Of a stretch of 13,304 nucleotides of DNA, positions 7,317-13,304 are shown one piece after another; positions within the stretch are counted from its first letter, which is position 1; every line of letters begins with the position of its first letter. Source of the DNA: Bacteriovoracaceae bacterium (GTDB lineage: Bacteria > Bdellovibrionota > Bacteriovoracia > Bacteriovoracales > Bacteriovoracaceae); contig CANFNN010000052.1 of assembly GCA_947448095.1 (NCBI GenBank), positions 1-13,304 on the forward strand. The letters are read 5' to 3'. Both the position numbers and the translations under genes were made by a program. The notes under the pieces were generated by a model. The model searched no databases. It was given only the letters and a program-made list of their open reading frames with translations, and had not been told where the DNA came from.

Positions 7317-8459
7317 ATGAGCAAGTATTGGGATACAGAGGAAATTTTCTTAGACGGAGATCAGTATTTTGATCACCTTCTAAGGGATATTGATCTGGCC
7401 CAAGAATTAATCACGGTTGAGATTTATATCTTTAATGATGATTCTCTAGGGAATAAAATCGCAACTCATCTCATTCAGGCACACCAAAGAGGGGTCAAAG
7501 TACAAATCGTGGTTGATGGCGTAGGAAGCTATGGTTTTTTTGATAAACTTTATCCCCTCTTTTTGAGTGCAGGTATAAAGGTCAAGATGTTTCATCCACT
7601 TCCTCTATATCATCCCGTGTATGAAAATCTCAGTTTCAAGAGAAGAGTACAGACTTTTTTTACTCGGCTGTGGCGCCTTAACCAACGAAATCATCGCAAA
7701 ATCATTATTATTGATGGGCGAATCATGTTTGCCGGAAGCTTCAACTTTTCTGTCGAGCACACAGATGATCACCATGAAATAAAATGGAAGGACATGGGAG
7801 TCAGGGTTGAGGGGCAAAATGTCATGATCGGTCTTCTTCATTTTAAAAAGATCTGGGGCCTAAGAGATTATTTTCGGTACCGAAAAAAAATCAAACCGCT
7901 CATCACAGAAAACTTGAAATATTGCCCACTCAGATTAAACCATTCACTGTTTATGAAAAGGTTCTATTACCGAGACCTCATGAACAAAATAAACCAGTCC
8001 CAAGTCAGGATATGGTTAATGACTCCCTATTTTATACCTAAACGTAATTTAATCCGGAAACTGGGAAAAGCTGCTCAAAGAGGCATCGACGTGAGAATTC
8101 TTATTTCCTCAAAAAGTGATGTCAGTCTCTTTCGATCGTTGCAATTCTTTTACTATGCTTACCTGATTAAAAAGGGTGTTAAAGTTTTTCAGTACGCAGA
8201 GACAGTACTTCACGCCAAAGCCTTCATTATCGACGACTGGATGACCATTGGAACGAGTAACCTCAATCACCGAAGCATTTTGCACGACCTGGAAGTGGAC
8301 GTCTCAATTCAAGACCCAGAAAACAAGAAAATATTGGAGAGAGATTTTCTCAACTCCGCACCTAAAGAAATAGAAATCACAATTGATGATTTGAAACAAA
8401 GGACACTCTTTGATAGGTTTTTATCCAGACTCTTTTTTGTTTTTAAATATTGGTTCTAA
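7317..8459 (+). CDS. clsB: Cardiolipin synthase, ClsB-type phospholipase D family protein
   Basis: Two HxKxxxxD phospholipase D motifs are intact: His126-Lys128-Asp133 (NHRKIIIID) followed by GSFNFS, and His299-Lys301-Asp306 (LHAKAFIID) followed by GTSNLNHRS. The protein has 380 residues and no N-terminal membrane helices, which fits the ClsB (YbhO) subgroup and not ClsA. Members make cardiolipin from phosphatidylglycerol or related phospholipids at the inner membrane. ClsB itself can also make phosphatidylglycerol from phosphatidylethanolamine. The C-terminus is aromatic and basic (residues about 365-380, FLSRLFFVFKYWF), which could be a membrane-contact tail. The next gene encodes a YbhP-type protein, as next to E. 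coli clsB, and this supports the subgroup call. A broader PLD phosphatidyltransferase role remains possible. Confidence 0.85.
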   Translation: MSKYWDTEEIFLDGDQYFDHLLRDIDLAQELITVEIYIFNDDSLGNKIATHLIQAHQRGVKVQIVVDGVGSYGFFDKLYPLFLSAGIKVKMFHPLPLYHPVYENLSFKRRVQTFFTRLWRLNQRNHRKIIIIDGRIMFAGSFNFSVEHTDDHHEIKWKDMGVRVEGQNVMIGLLHFKKIWGLRDYFRYRKKIKPLITENLKYCPLRLNHSLFMKRFYYRDLMNKINQSQVRIWLMTPYFIPKRNLIRKLGKAAQRGIDVRILISSKSDVSLFRSLQFFYYAYLIKKGVKVFQYAETVLHAKAFIIDDWMTIGTSNLNHRSILHDLEVDVSIQDPENKKILERDFLNSAPKEIEITIDDLKQRTLFDRFLSRLFFVFKYWF

Positions 8460-9203
8460 ATGAAGATAAGAATACTTTCGTACAATATTCATAAAGGCTT
8501 TACCATTGGTAATACGGACTTCATTTTGAAGCAGATTCGAACTGCCATGAGAGAAGTCAACGCCGATGTCCTTTTTCTCCAAGAAGTTCTGGGTGATCAC
8601 CAGGACAGTCGTTGTAGCATTCCAGATTGGGCCACGGCGATCCAGTTTGAGTATCTCGCTGATTCCGTCTGGCCCCATTTTGCCTATGGTAAGAATGCGA
8701 TTTATGCCGAAGGCCACCACGGGAACGCGATCTTAAGTAAATTTCCTATTGTCGATTGGTCTAACCAAATGATTAGTACTAACCGCTTTGAGCAGCGCGG
8801 ATTTCTTAAAGCGAGGGTACAAATCCCCCAGCTCGAAAAGGAAATTATCCTCGCCAATACTCACTTAGACTTAACTCAAAGTGGACGAAATCAACAAGCA
8901 GGGATCATTATTAATGACTTGAAAAAAGAAGCTGAAACTCCATGGGTTTTAATTGGAGATTTTAATGATTGGAACAAAAAGGTCTCTCCCAGAATTGAAA
9001 AAGAATTAAATGTGAAAGAAGCCTTTAAATTTTTGCATGGTAAGTATCCTCCTACCTTCCCTAGTTTCATGCCCGTGCTATCTCTTGACCGAGTTTTTCT
9101 CAATAAGATAACACCTATCCATGCTGTGACCCTAAAGGACGGCCACTGGAAAAAACTCTCCGACCATTTACCACTTTATGTTGAGCTAGAGATAGAGGAC
9201 TAA
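8460..9203 (+). CDS. ybhP: YbhP-like endonuclease/exonuclease/phosphatase (EEP) family protein
   Basis: A 247-residue metal-dependent EEP-fold hydrolase. Expected active-site residues are present: Asn9 in SYNIHKGFT, Glu42 in LQEV, His135 in NTHLDL, Asp167 and Asn169 in GDFNDW, Asp210 in LDRVF, and Asp235-His236 in LSDHLP. The stretches NIHKGFT and FAYGKNA-Y-EGHHGNA are very close to E. coli YbhP as I recall it, so orthology is likely. The biochemical substrate is not established; the fold includes nucleases, inositol-phosphate phosphatases and sphingomyelinases. The ATG follows the clsB TAA with zero spacing and has no Shine-Dalgarno, implying reinitiation. The constant pairing with clsB hints at a job in phospholipid metabolism. 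The stop overlaps the convergent peptidase gene by 4 bp. Confidence 0.85.
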   Translation: MKIRILSYNIHKGFTIGNTDFILKQIRTAMREVNADVLFLQEVLGDHQDSRCSIPDWATAIQFEYLADSVWPHFAYGKNAIYAEGHHGNAILSKFPIVDWSNQMISTNRFEQRGFLKARVQIPQLEKEIILANTHLDLTQSGRNQQAGIIINDLKKEAETPWVLIGDFNDWNKKVSPRIEKELNVKEAFKFLHGKYPPTFPSFMPVLSLDRVFLNKITPIHAVTLKDGHWKKLSDHLPLYVELEIED

Positions 9204-9862
9204 TTGATAGTAAACTTATGACCTGCCGAAAAGGCATAGCACTTACCGACAAATCTGATTTCATCATCTCGAATAACGATGCCTGCTCCATCAGGGCAGG
9301 CATAGATGATCTTGTTTGAAGACCTTGTGTATTTTTTGAAAACAACATCATAGCGAGCAGAATTTCTGAAATGAGGGAAGAATAAAAAATCGACTAGATT
9401 AAGCGCGGTCATATTCGTCACATTCACAATATTTTCATCCCGATCAAACTCTGGATAACCGGCCATTTCAATATTTTCTGTCATCATGATCGCACCGGCA
9501 GATAGACCAGTGAGAAGGCCTCCCTTCTGTGCAAAAGCCTTCAATTTAGGAAGAAGTTTGGTCTTTCTCAAGCTATTCAGAAAATAAAAAGTATTCCCAC
9601 CACCAAGATGAATGGCATCACTTCTCATGACCTCATTAAACAGAATACTGTCAAAAGGAACATCAATCGGAAAATGAATGAAACGAGTGATCTTAAATTT
9701 TGAGTAATGCCTTACAAAAGACTTAAACTCTTGTTCGGAAAGATAAGATGATGAAGGAATAAATGTCACAACTGGATTTTTCTTCGCCAGAAGCTCTAAG
9801 AAGGCCCGATCAAGATTTTGGTTTTCTTTTTCGTCACCACCGCTATAGAAGACAAGATTCAT
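9200..9862 (-). CDS. Peptidase family S51 protein (PepE / cyanophycinase-like)
   Basis: A serine peptidase of the PepE type, about 220 residues, cytoplasmic (no signal peptide). Numbered from the chosen start, motifs are GGGNTF at 87-92 and the nucleophile elbow GLSAGA at 119-124 with Ser121, then His164 in FFPHF. PepE hydrolyses dipeptides with N-terminal aspartate; cyanophycinase cleaves cyanophycin-derived bonds. The length favours the dipeptidase branch, but the substrate is not shown. An upstream GTG at 9877 would add five residues. I prefer the ATG at 9862 because it forms an ATGA overlap with the preceding SelO-like gene, has GAGG 4 nt upstream, and gives an N-terminus like PepE. It is co-transcribed and probably translationally coupled with the SelO-like gene. 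Confidence 0.82.
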   Translation of the reverse strand: MNLVFYSGGDEKENQNLDRAFLELLAKKNPVVTFIPSSSYLSEQEFKSFVRHYSKFKITRFIHFPIDVPFDSILFNEVMRSDAIHLGGGNTFYFLNSLRKTKLLPKLKAFAQKGGLLTGLSAGAIMMTENIEMAGYPEFDRDENIVNVTNMTALNLVDFLFFPHFRNSARYDVVFKKYTRSSNKIIYACPDGAGIVIRDDEIRFVGKCYAFSAGHKFTIN

Positions 9863-11694
9863 AGCCCCTCGCGGCACTCTCGAACAATCGAATGAAAATT
9901 CTGCATGATGTTCTTATGCCGCTCAGGTGCCTCATGTGCAACTATTTTCTGGTCTGGATTCAAGTTTTGATAGGTCGCAAATTGCTGGGAAAGCTCAAAT
10001 AGCTCATGGCCCGCAAGCTTTGGTCTTAGTTTTTGGACTTTCTGAACGATATAGGTAATTGAGTCACCTGTAACCCGATCATACTTATTGATAACCGAGG
10101 CACGCATCGTAAGTTCAAGCAGCTGCTGGGCCCTAGTCACGCTAAGATCTTTTTCCAGCGTGGTGATAAGACCAAGGTAGTGGGACTGGAAGCGATTGAT
10201 CTGTTTTTTTCGAATATCCGTCAGTCTAAGATCACTTTTTCTGGCATAAGAAGATTTAATAATCTCTGTGAATTCAGCACAACTAAGATTAGTTGAACGT
10301 GCCAAATAGAGCTGAGGAAGTTCACGCAGAATATCACGCATACAAAAGAGGGCATCTCGATTAATACCATCTGGAACTTTATAGGCCCCACGCTTAGACT
10401 TCGCTCTTTCAAAATAACTGAACACTTTTCTAAATTTTGTCACTTTATCTAAATGATTTTTTAAAAGGTGTTCAACATGAGATTTTTTGAAACCAATCTT
10501 TAGCAAAAGATTTCTATTCTTAGAATCCACAAAGTTTTTATCAAAAGCTTGCATGATAGGATGTTTTTTAAAGCGAGAAAGTGACTTCTTCTTTTTAGTG
10601 GAAAGAAAATCAGCGATCTGAACAAAGCATTGAACCATGTACTTGGCCTTCTGCCTCTGCTCCAGAATAGTTGTAGAGTATCTTTGTACATCATCATAGC
10701 GGTATTCCGCATGAAAAAGTCCGAACTGACGAATTGATCCATAATCAATAATTCCGCCGTCCATCAAGATGTTATCCCCGTCCCAGTCTAACCAACAGAA
10801 GATGTACTCATCTTCAAACTTGGCAGCGGTCTCAGCTAGTGAGTGGGCCACCTGAGTTGCCATGTAATAATATTTTTCTTTTTCTGATTTAAAAGTCGTC
10901 TGATCCCAGGCCTTATTTTCAATTTGGCGGGCAATATAATAATCGGCTACTTGCTTAAGGGTTTCGAGATTGCCCTGTTTTAAGTGACCAAAAAAGTGAC
11001 TTGGTCTAATCAGGTTAGGATTCGCGCGAACATTAATCCCAATCCCCTTATCGTACTCAAGAATAGCTAAGACCCTTTCTGTTTTAAATCCATTTTTCCC
11101 AAGGACTTCAGAAAAGAAAAGAGTCTCTAAACCTTCTGCGACCTCTGAGAGACCACAGCCGTAAGAAATAGATGGATCGCCGGTCTGATAAAACTTTTTA
11201 TTGATGTTACAGGCGGGTGAAAGTTTTGTTCCCCCAGTCCCACAACTTGAAACGTCCCAAGTTGTCCCATTATGGCGTACGGTTCCGTTCCAGATCGTTC
11301 TTCCGTCTCCGGAAGTTCTCCCAGACTTATCAGGGTGCTGAAGCTGCAAGTAGCGTGTGGCCATGAAAGTATTAGGAAAAATATCCTCTTCAGGAATTTT
11401 GACCTTATTGATCACGTCGTATTCATTAATAATGGTGAGACTGAATGTTTCTAGAATTTCTTTTTCAAGGTCCGGAGTTATTGAATGTGGATGGCCTTTG
11501 GCAATTAGCCCCATCTCTTTGGCGAGATCAAAATTAAAAAAGGCGACTTTACCACCTTTACGGTAGCGCGCCTTGTACTCGACCCTTCCGGCCGGAACAT
11601 TCTTTTTAAAAGGATGCTCCCCATTGAGGTGGCCAAAGTTGGCGTACGATCTTTTTCCGACTTCATCCGTATGGCTTTTTTTGATCTGGTTCAT
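9859..11694 (-). CDS. Divergent SelO-like (YdiU/UPF0061) pseudokinase-fold protein
   Basis: I read this 611-residue protein as a distant relative of SelO, a pseudokinase that AMPylates proteins. Landmarks by eye are GDGR at 129-132; E196 in SEVL (helix Glu of SelO); the paired arginines R223 and R230, spaced as in SelO and followed by SHFF-GHL and an ADYYIAR segment at 250-256; and GDN at 306-308 with IDYG at 316-319, giving metal-ligand candidates Asn308 and Asp317 at the family spacing of 9. Where SelO has its nucleotide-binding Lys (LKGAG), this protein appears to have Cys151 (SCGTG), with Lys157 nearby. Residues about 340-611 are helical, basic and unrecognised, and bacterial SelO is usually about 100 residues shorter. 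The usual C-terminal redox motif is not seen, only Cys607. The S51 peptidase follows with an ATGA overlap. Family assignment is likely; enzymatic activity is open. Confidence 0.68.
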   Translation of the reverse strand: MNQIKKSHTDEVGKRSYANFGHLNGEHPFKKNVPAGRVEYKARYRKGGKVAFFNFDLAKEMGLIAKGHPHSITPDLEKEILETFSLTIINEYDVINKVKIPEEDIFPNTFMATRYLQLQHPDKSGRTSGDGRTIWNGTVRHNGTTWDVSSCGTGGTKLSPACNINKKFYQTGDPSISYGCGLSEVAEGLETLFFSEVLGKNGFKTERVLAILEYDKGIGINVRANPNLIRPSHFFGHLKQGNLETLKQVADYYIARQIENKAWDQTTFKSEKEKYYYMATQVAHSLAETAAKFEDEYIFCWLDWDGDNILMDGGIIDYGSIRQFGLFHAEYRYDDVQRYSTTILEQRQKAKYMVQCFVQIADFLSTKKKKSLSRFKKHPIMQAFDKNFVDSKNRNLLLKIGFKKSHVEHLLKNHLDKVTKFRKVFSYFERAKSKRGAYKVPDGINRDALFCMRDILRELPQLYLARSTNLSCAEFTEIIKSSYARKSDLRLTDIRKKQINRFQSHYLGLITTLEKDLSVTRAQQLLELTMRASVINKYDRVTGDSITYIVQKVQKLRPKLAGHELFELSQQFATYQNLNPDQKIVAHEAPERHKNIMQNFHSIVRECREGL

Positions 11695-11743
11695 TAGCTT
11701 TTATCAATCCTCGATAAAGTTCCTAAACAAAAACCTTGCTACC

Positions 11744-11773
11744 AGTATAGGACCGTTTTGGAAAAGTTGACAA
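11744..11773 (-). promoter_or_regulatory. Sigma-70-type promoter for the SelO-like/peptidase operon
   Basis: On the minus strand, -35 TTGTCA (11768-11773) and -10 TATACT (11744-11749) are separated by 18 nt. This predicts a start near 11737 and a leader of about 43 nt. The spacing and hexamers are good, and the orientation matches the gene below. The plus strand at 11767-11772 reads TTGACA, because TTGACAA is nearly self-complementary, but no matching plus-strand -10 is clear. Confidence 0.6.
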
Positions 11774-11814
11774 AAAAAATGAGTTGCGGCAAAAATAACT
11801 CCACTCTCCCCGAC

Positions 11815-11828
11815 AATTGCAGTCAATT
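11815..11828. repeat. Short perfect inverted repeat AATTG-CAGT-CAATT
   Basis: Five-base arms around a 4-nt centre, about 45 bp upstream of the -35 of the minus-strand promoter and about 85 bp before the small plus-strand ORF. It could be an operator half-site pair or chance in AT-rich DNA. The rest of the 217-nt non-coding stretch 11695-11911 shows no structured RNA that I can support. Confidence 0.2.
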
Positions 11829-11900
11829 AACCTGATCTTGACCTTCTTAACTCAAGCCTTGCACAGGTATGGCCATCATTCGTGGCATACTCTGATTCAT

Positions 11901-11906
11901 AGGAGG
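11901..11906 (+). promoter_or_regulatory. Perfect Shine-Dalgarno AGGAGG before a 34-codon ORF
   Basis: AGGAGG is followed by 5 nt (CTTCC) and ATG at 11912. It is the strongest ribosome-binding site I see in the window, and it is the main reason to accept the short ORF behind it. Confidence 0.65.
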
Positions 11907-11911
11907 CTTCC

Positions 11912-12016
11912 ATGAATGCACTTTTAAAAATTTTGTATGTTGTTTATAGTCCGATTCTGGTCATTCTCTATTGGAGAAATTCAATGAGGATTCTGGATAA
12001 CGTCCACGCAGACTAA
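11912..12016 (+). CDS. Small predicted membrane protein, 34 residues
   Basis: A short ORF with ATG at 11912 and TAA at 12014-12016. The product starts MNALLKILYVVYSPILVI, has one hydrophobic segment at about residues 4-21 with a central Pro14, and ends with a short polar tail containing Arg22, Arg26 and Asp29. This fits a single-pass inner-membrane microprotein with its C-terminus possibly in the cytoplasm. I do not recognise it. Its start has a consensus ribosome-binding site at ideal spacing. It is divergent from the SelO-like operon and ends 9 nt before the convergent dipeptidase gene. No convincing promoter was found, although CATACT at 11886-11891 could be a -10. It may be a real microprotein or a regulatory leader ORF. 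Confidence 0.5.
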   Translation: MNALLKILYVVYSPILVILYWRNSMRILDNVHAD

Positions 12017-12025
12017 GAGATAGGT

Positions 12026-12712
12026 CTATTCGACGTCAAAATCAAAATACTGATCAGGATATGGCTCGGGCCTAAATGAAAAGTGCCACCACTCTTGCGA
12101 GAAATTTTTAAACCCCTTAGCTTCCATCAGTTCCCTTAAAAGAAACCTATTTCGCTTTTGCAAATCTGTCACCCGAGGAGACTCGGTGCTTGAAAGATCA
12201 TCAAAGTAGTCAAAAGCTGATCCCATATCAAGATTCTTTCCACTTTCCACTTCCACCAATGTTAAGTCCACGGCACTTCCGCGGGAGTGGCTCGACTGTT
12301 TGGCAATATAGCCCTGTTCAAACAGCTCAAGACGGGTAAATAACGGATAATAAAGGTCTTTGATCGCCGGATTCGTTTCAGGCTTTTGTGCCCACGCCTG
12401 AAAAAAAGCCACCGCCTTAACAGGACGATAACTATCAAAGATTTTGAGGCTTAATCCTCTTTTATGAGCTTCTGTTTGAACTAAACACAGAGCTTCGGCA
12501 GGAGCCTTGGCCAAATAGGCTTTCTTCGCCTTATAGCCGGCAACGACCTCACCAGTAAAATTATCAACCGTCGCATAGTTCATGTGAATTTTAAGGGAGG
12601 GGCAGACTTCAGACAGTGAAACAAACCCTAAAGGAACATTTGCCATAGCAGTACTCGCAAAAATTATAAAAAACAGATTAATGATAAAAGTATACACCAA
12701 CTTGTGCCTCAT
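12026..12712 (-). CDS. D-alanyl-D-alanine dipeptidase, VanX/DdpX family (peptidase M15D), secreted
   Basis: A 228-residue zinc dipeptidase that cleaves D-Ala-D-Ala. Zinc ligands are His142 and Asp149 in SSHSRGSAVD and His210 in EWWHF, with catalytic base Glu207 and Arg96 in SYRP as the transition-state residue. An N-terminal signal peptide (basic RHK, hydrophobic 6-19, cleavage likely after AMA at 22-24) places it in the periplasm, like DdpX homologues in Gram-negatives and unlike cytoplasmic VanX. The likely role is recovery of D-alanine from peptidoglycan peptides. In a predator it could also act on prey wall, but that is speculation. No vanA/vanH-type genes are nearby, so this is not a glycopeptide resistance cluster. 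It has AGGA 7-8 nt before the ATG, and the gene starts 35 nt inside the upstream gene. Confidence 0.9.
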   Translation of the reverse strand: MRHKLVYTFIINLFFIIFASTAMANVPLGFVSLSEVCPSLKIHMNYATVDNFTGEVVAGYKAKKAYLAKAPAEALCLVQTEAHKRGLSLKIFDSYRPVKAVAFFQAWAQKPETNPAIKDLYYPLFTRLELFEQGYIAKQSSHSRGSAVDLTLVEVESGKNLDMGSAFDYFDDLSSTESPRVTDLQKRNRFLLRELMEAKGFKNFSQEWWHFSFRPEPYPDQYFDFDVE

Positions 12713-13304
12713 GCTGATTTCCTACGTTTTGATCAATATGGCTGGTTTTGAAAAACAAACTAGTATTTCGTTTAAGGAAATATCTAAAATCTAAATCATA
12801 AGTTATTCGGCGCTCTAGCCAGCCATTAAAGAGTTCGGTTGGAAGAAAATAGGAGGCATCTAAACCAAGAGAGTACTGTTCTTTGAGTATCAGAAAATTC
12901 ATTTTAGGACCAAGACTTAGTAAAGAGTTATTCTTATAAATTCCGTCGAATAGGTATTTTCCACCCATTAGGAAAGTTAAAATATGATCATTGGTGAGCG
13001 CGACGGAATTTCCCGCACCAAAGGTCAGGACAGGATTCAAGCAGTTCTGTGAGAGGCATTCTTTTCTTTGATCTACTCCAACCGCCATATCAAAAGAGAT
13101 CGAACTATTCCAAAAATCTGAAGCTTGATATTTTTTTAAGTCAATCATGCGAAAACGATCGAGCACAAATTGATGAGAAGAAAAATTACTTTCCTGATAG
13201 CGAAACTTAATATCAAACATCACGACTTGAGAATTTTTTAGATGACCCTGGCTTGGATCAAGCAGCTCATGCTGAGCAGCTCTCCATTCAAATCCCGTAA
13301 ATGC
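12678..13304 (-). CDS. C-terminal barrel-like part of a DUF4105-type envelope protein (5' end outside window)
   Basis: The frame is open to the window edge on the minus strand, so the start lies beyond 13304; a GTG at 13223 is internal. The 208 visible residues begin with WRAAQHELLDPSQGHLKNSQ and continue with a FDIKFRYQ strand and a DRFRMIDLKKYQ strand. I recognise this as the C-terminal domain that follows DUF4105 (the Lnb-type N-terminal periplasmic domain) in many proteobacterial proteins. The remainder alternates polar and hydrophobic residues in strand-like blocks with Gly/Asn turns and ends QVGVYFYH, like an outer-membrane barrel. DUF4105 enzymes include a lipoprotein N-acyltransferase in Bacteroides; whether that applies here is unknown without the N-terminal half. 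It overlaps the dipeptidase gene by 35 nt on the same strand, so the two are probably co-transcribed. Confidence 0.65.
   Translation of the reverse strand, partial: AFTGFEWRAAQHELLDPSQGHLKNSQVVMFDIKFRYQESNFSSHQFVLDRFRMIDLKKYQASDFWNSSISFDMAVGVDQRKECLSQNCLNPVLTFGAGNSVALTNDHILTFLMGGKYLFDGIYKNNSLLSLGPKMNFLILKEQYSLGLDASYFLPTELFNGWLERRITYDLDFRYFLKRNTSLFFKTSHIDQNVGNQHEAQVGVYFYH

Noticed and set aside
8421..8720. 99-codon minus-strand ORF across the clsB/ybhP junction
   Set aside because: Antisense to two well-supported genes, with no recognisable domain.
9222..9234. TGCC-GAAAA-GGCA hairpin near the ybhP/peptidase convergence
   Set aside because: Four-base stem, no T tract, lies within the peptidase coding sequence; not a credible terminator.
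9863..9877. GTG start at 9877 for the S51 peptidase
   Set aside because: The ATG at 9862 has an ATGA overlap, GAGG 4 nt upstream and a family-like N-terminus; the GTG has a weak site.
10500..10748. 82-codon minus-strand ORF within the SelO-like gene
   Set aside because: Same strand, other frame, of a long intact coding region; composition is that of a frame shadow and no frameshift is needed to explain the main gene.
11859..11891. TTGCAC / CATACT as a promoter for the small ORF
   Set aside because: The spacer is 21 nt, too long for a standard sigma-70 promoter, so I did not list it as a feature.
12026..12712. Vancomycin-resistance interpretation of the VanX-like gene
   Set aside because: It has a signal peptide and no vanH, ligase or sensor-regulator neighbours, so a peptide-recycling dipeptidase is the simpler reading.

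Overview
The window is gene-dense chromosomal DNA of moderate-to-low GC (about 40% by eye, not counted) with mostly housekeeping and envelope genes. No tRNA, rRNA, CRISPR array, insertion sequence or phage gene is visible. The gene content suggests a Gram-negative, possibly predatory, delta-proteobacterium-like organism, perhaps Bdellovibrionota (Bacteriovorax-like). The pointers are a type IV pilus retraction ATPase, an outer-membrane barrel protein, a periplasmic D-Ala-D-Ala dipeptidase and an LtaS-type enzyme. This placement is inference; no marker gene here proves it.

Layout. Positions 1-1330 (+) hold the 3' end of a RarD-type transporter followed 4 nt later by an ABC ATPase with no permease. 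Positions 1421-4048 (+) are a tight overlapping cluster lipA-lipB-aroC (lipoyl synthase, octanoyltransferase, chorismate synthase). Positions 3996-7189 (-) are pilT followed by a membrane phosphoglycerol-transferase/sulfatase-fold protein; the 3' end of the latter overlaps aroC tail to tail by 53 bp. Positions 7317-9203 (+) are a ClsB-type cardiolipin synthase abutting a YbhP-type endonuclease/exonuclease/phosphatase protein, the same pair as in E. coli. Positions 9200-11694 (-) are a two-gene operon of a 611-residue divergent SelO-like (YdiU) protein and an S51 (PepE-like) peptidase, with a good sigma-70-type promoter upstream. Positions 11695-11911 are the largest non-coding stretch. They are followed by a 34-codon ORF (+) with a perfect Shine-Dalgarno. 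Positions 12026-13304 (-) are a VanX/DdpX-type dipeptidase and, upstream and overlapping it, the C-terminal barrel part of a DUF4105-like envelope protein cut by the window edge.

Genes working together. LipB makes octanoyl-protein, which LipA converts to lipoyl-protein. The Cls/YbhP pair points to phospholipid remodelling. The dipeptidase and barrel protein belong to the envelope.

The least ordinary item is the SelO-like protein. It keeps the metal-binding Asn and Asp, the helix Glu and both active-site Arg of the AMPylating pseudokinase family, but appears to have Cys in place of the usual nucleotide-binding Lys. It also has a long unrecognised C-terminal half and is translationally coupled to a peptidase. 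I see no clear evidence of a wholly new multi-gene system.
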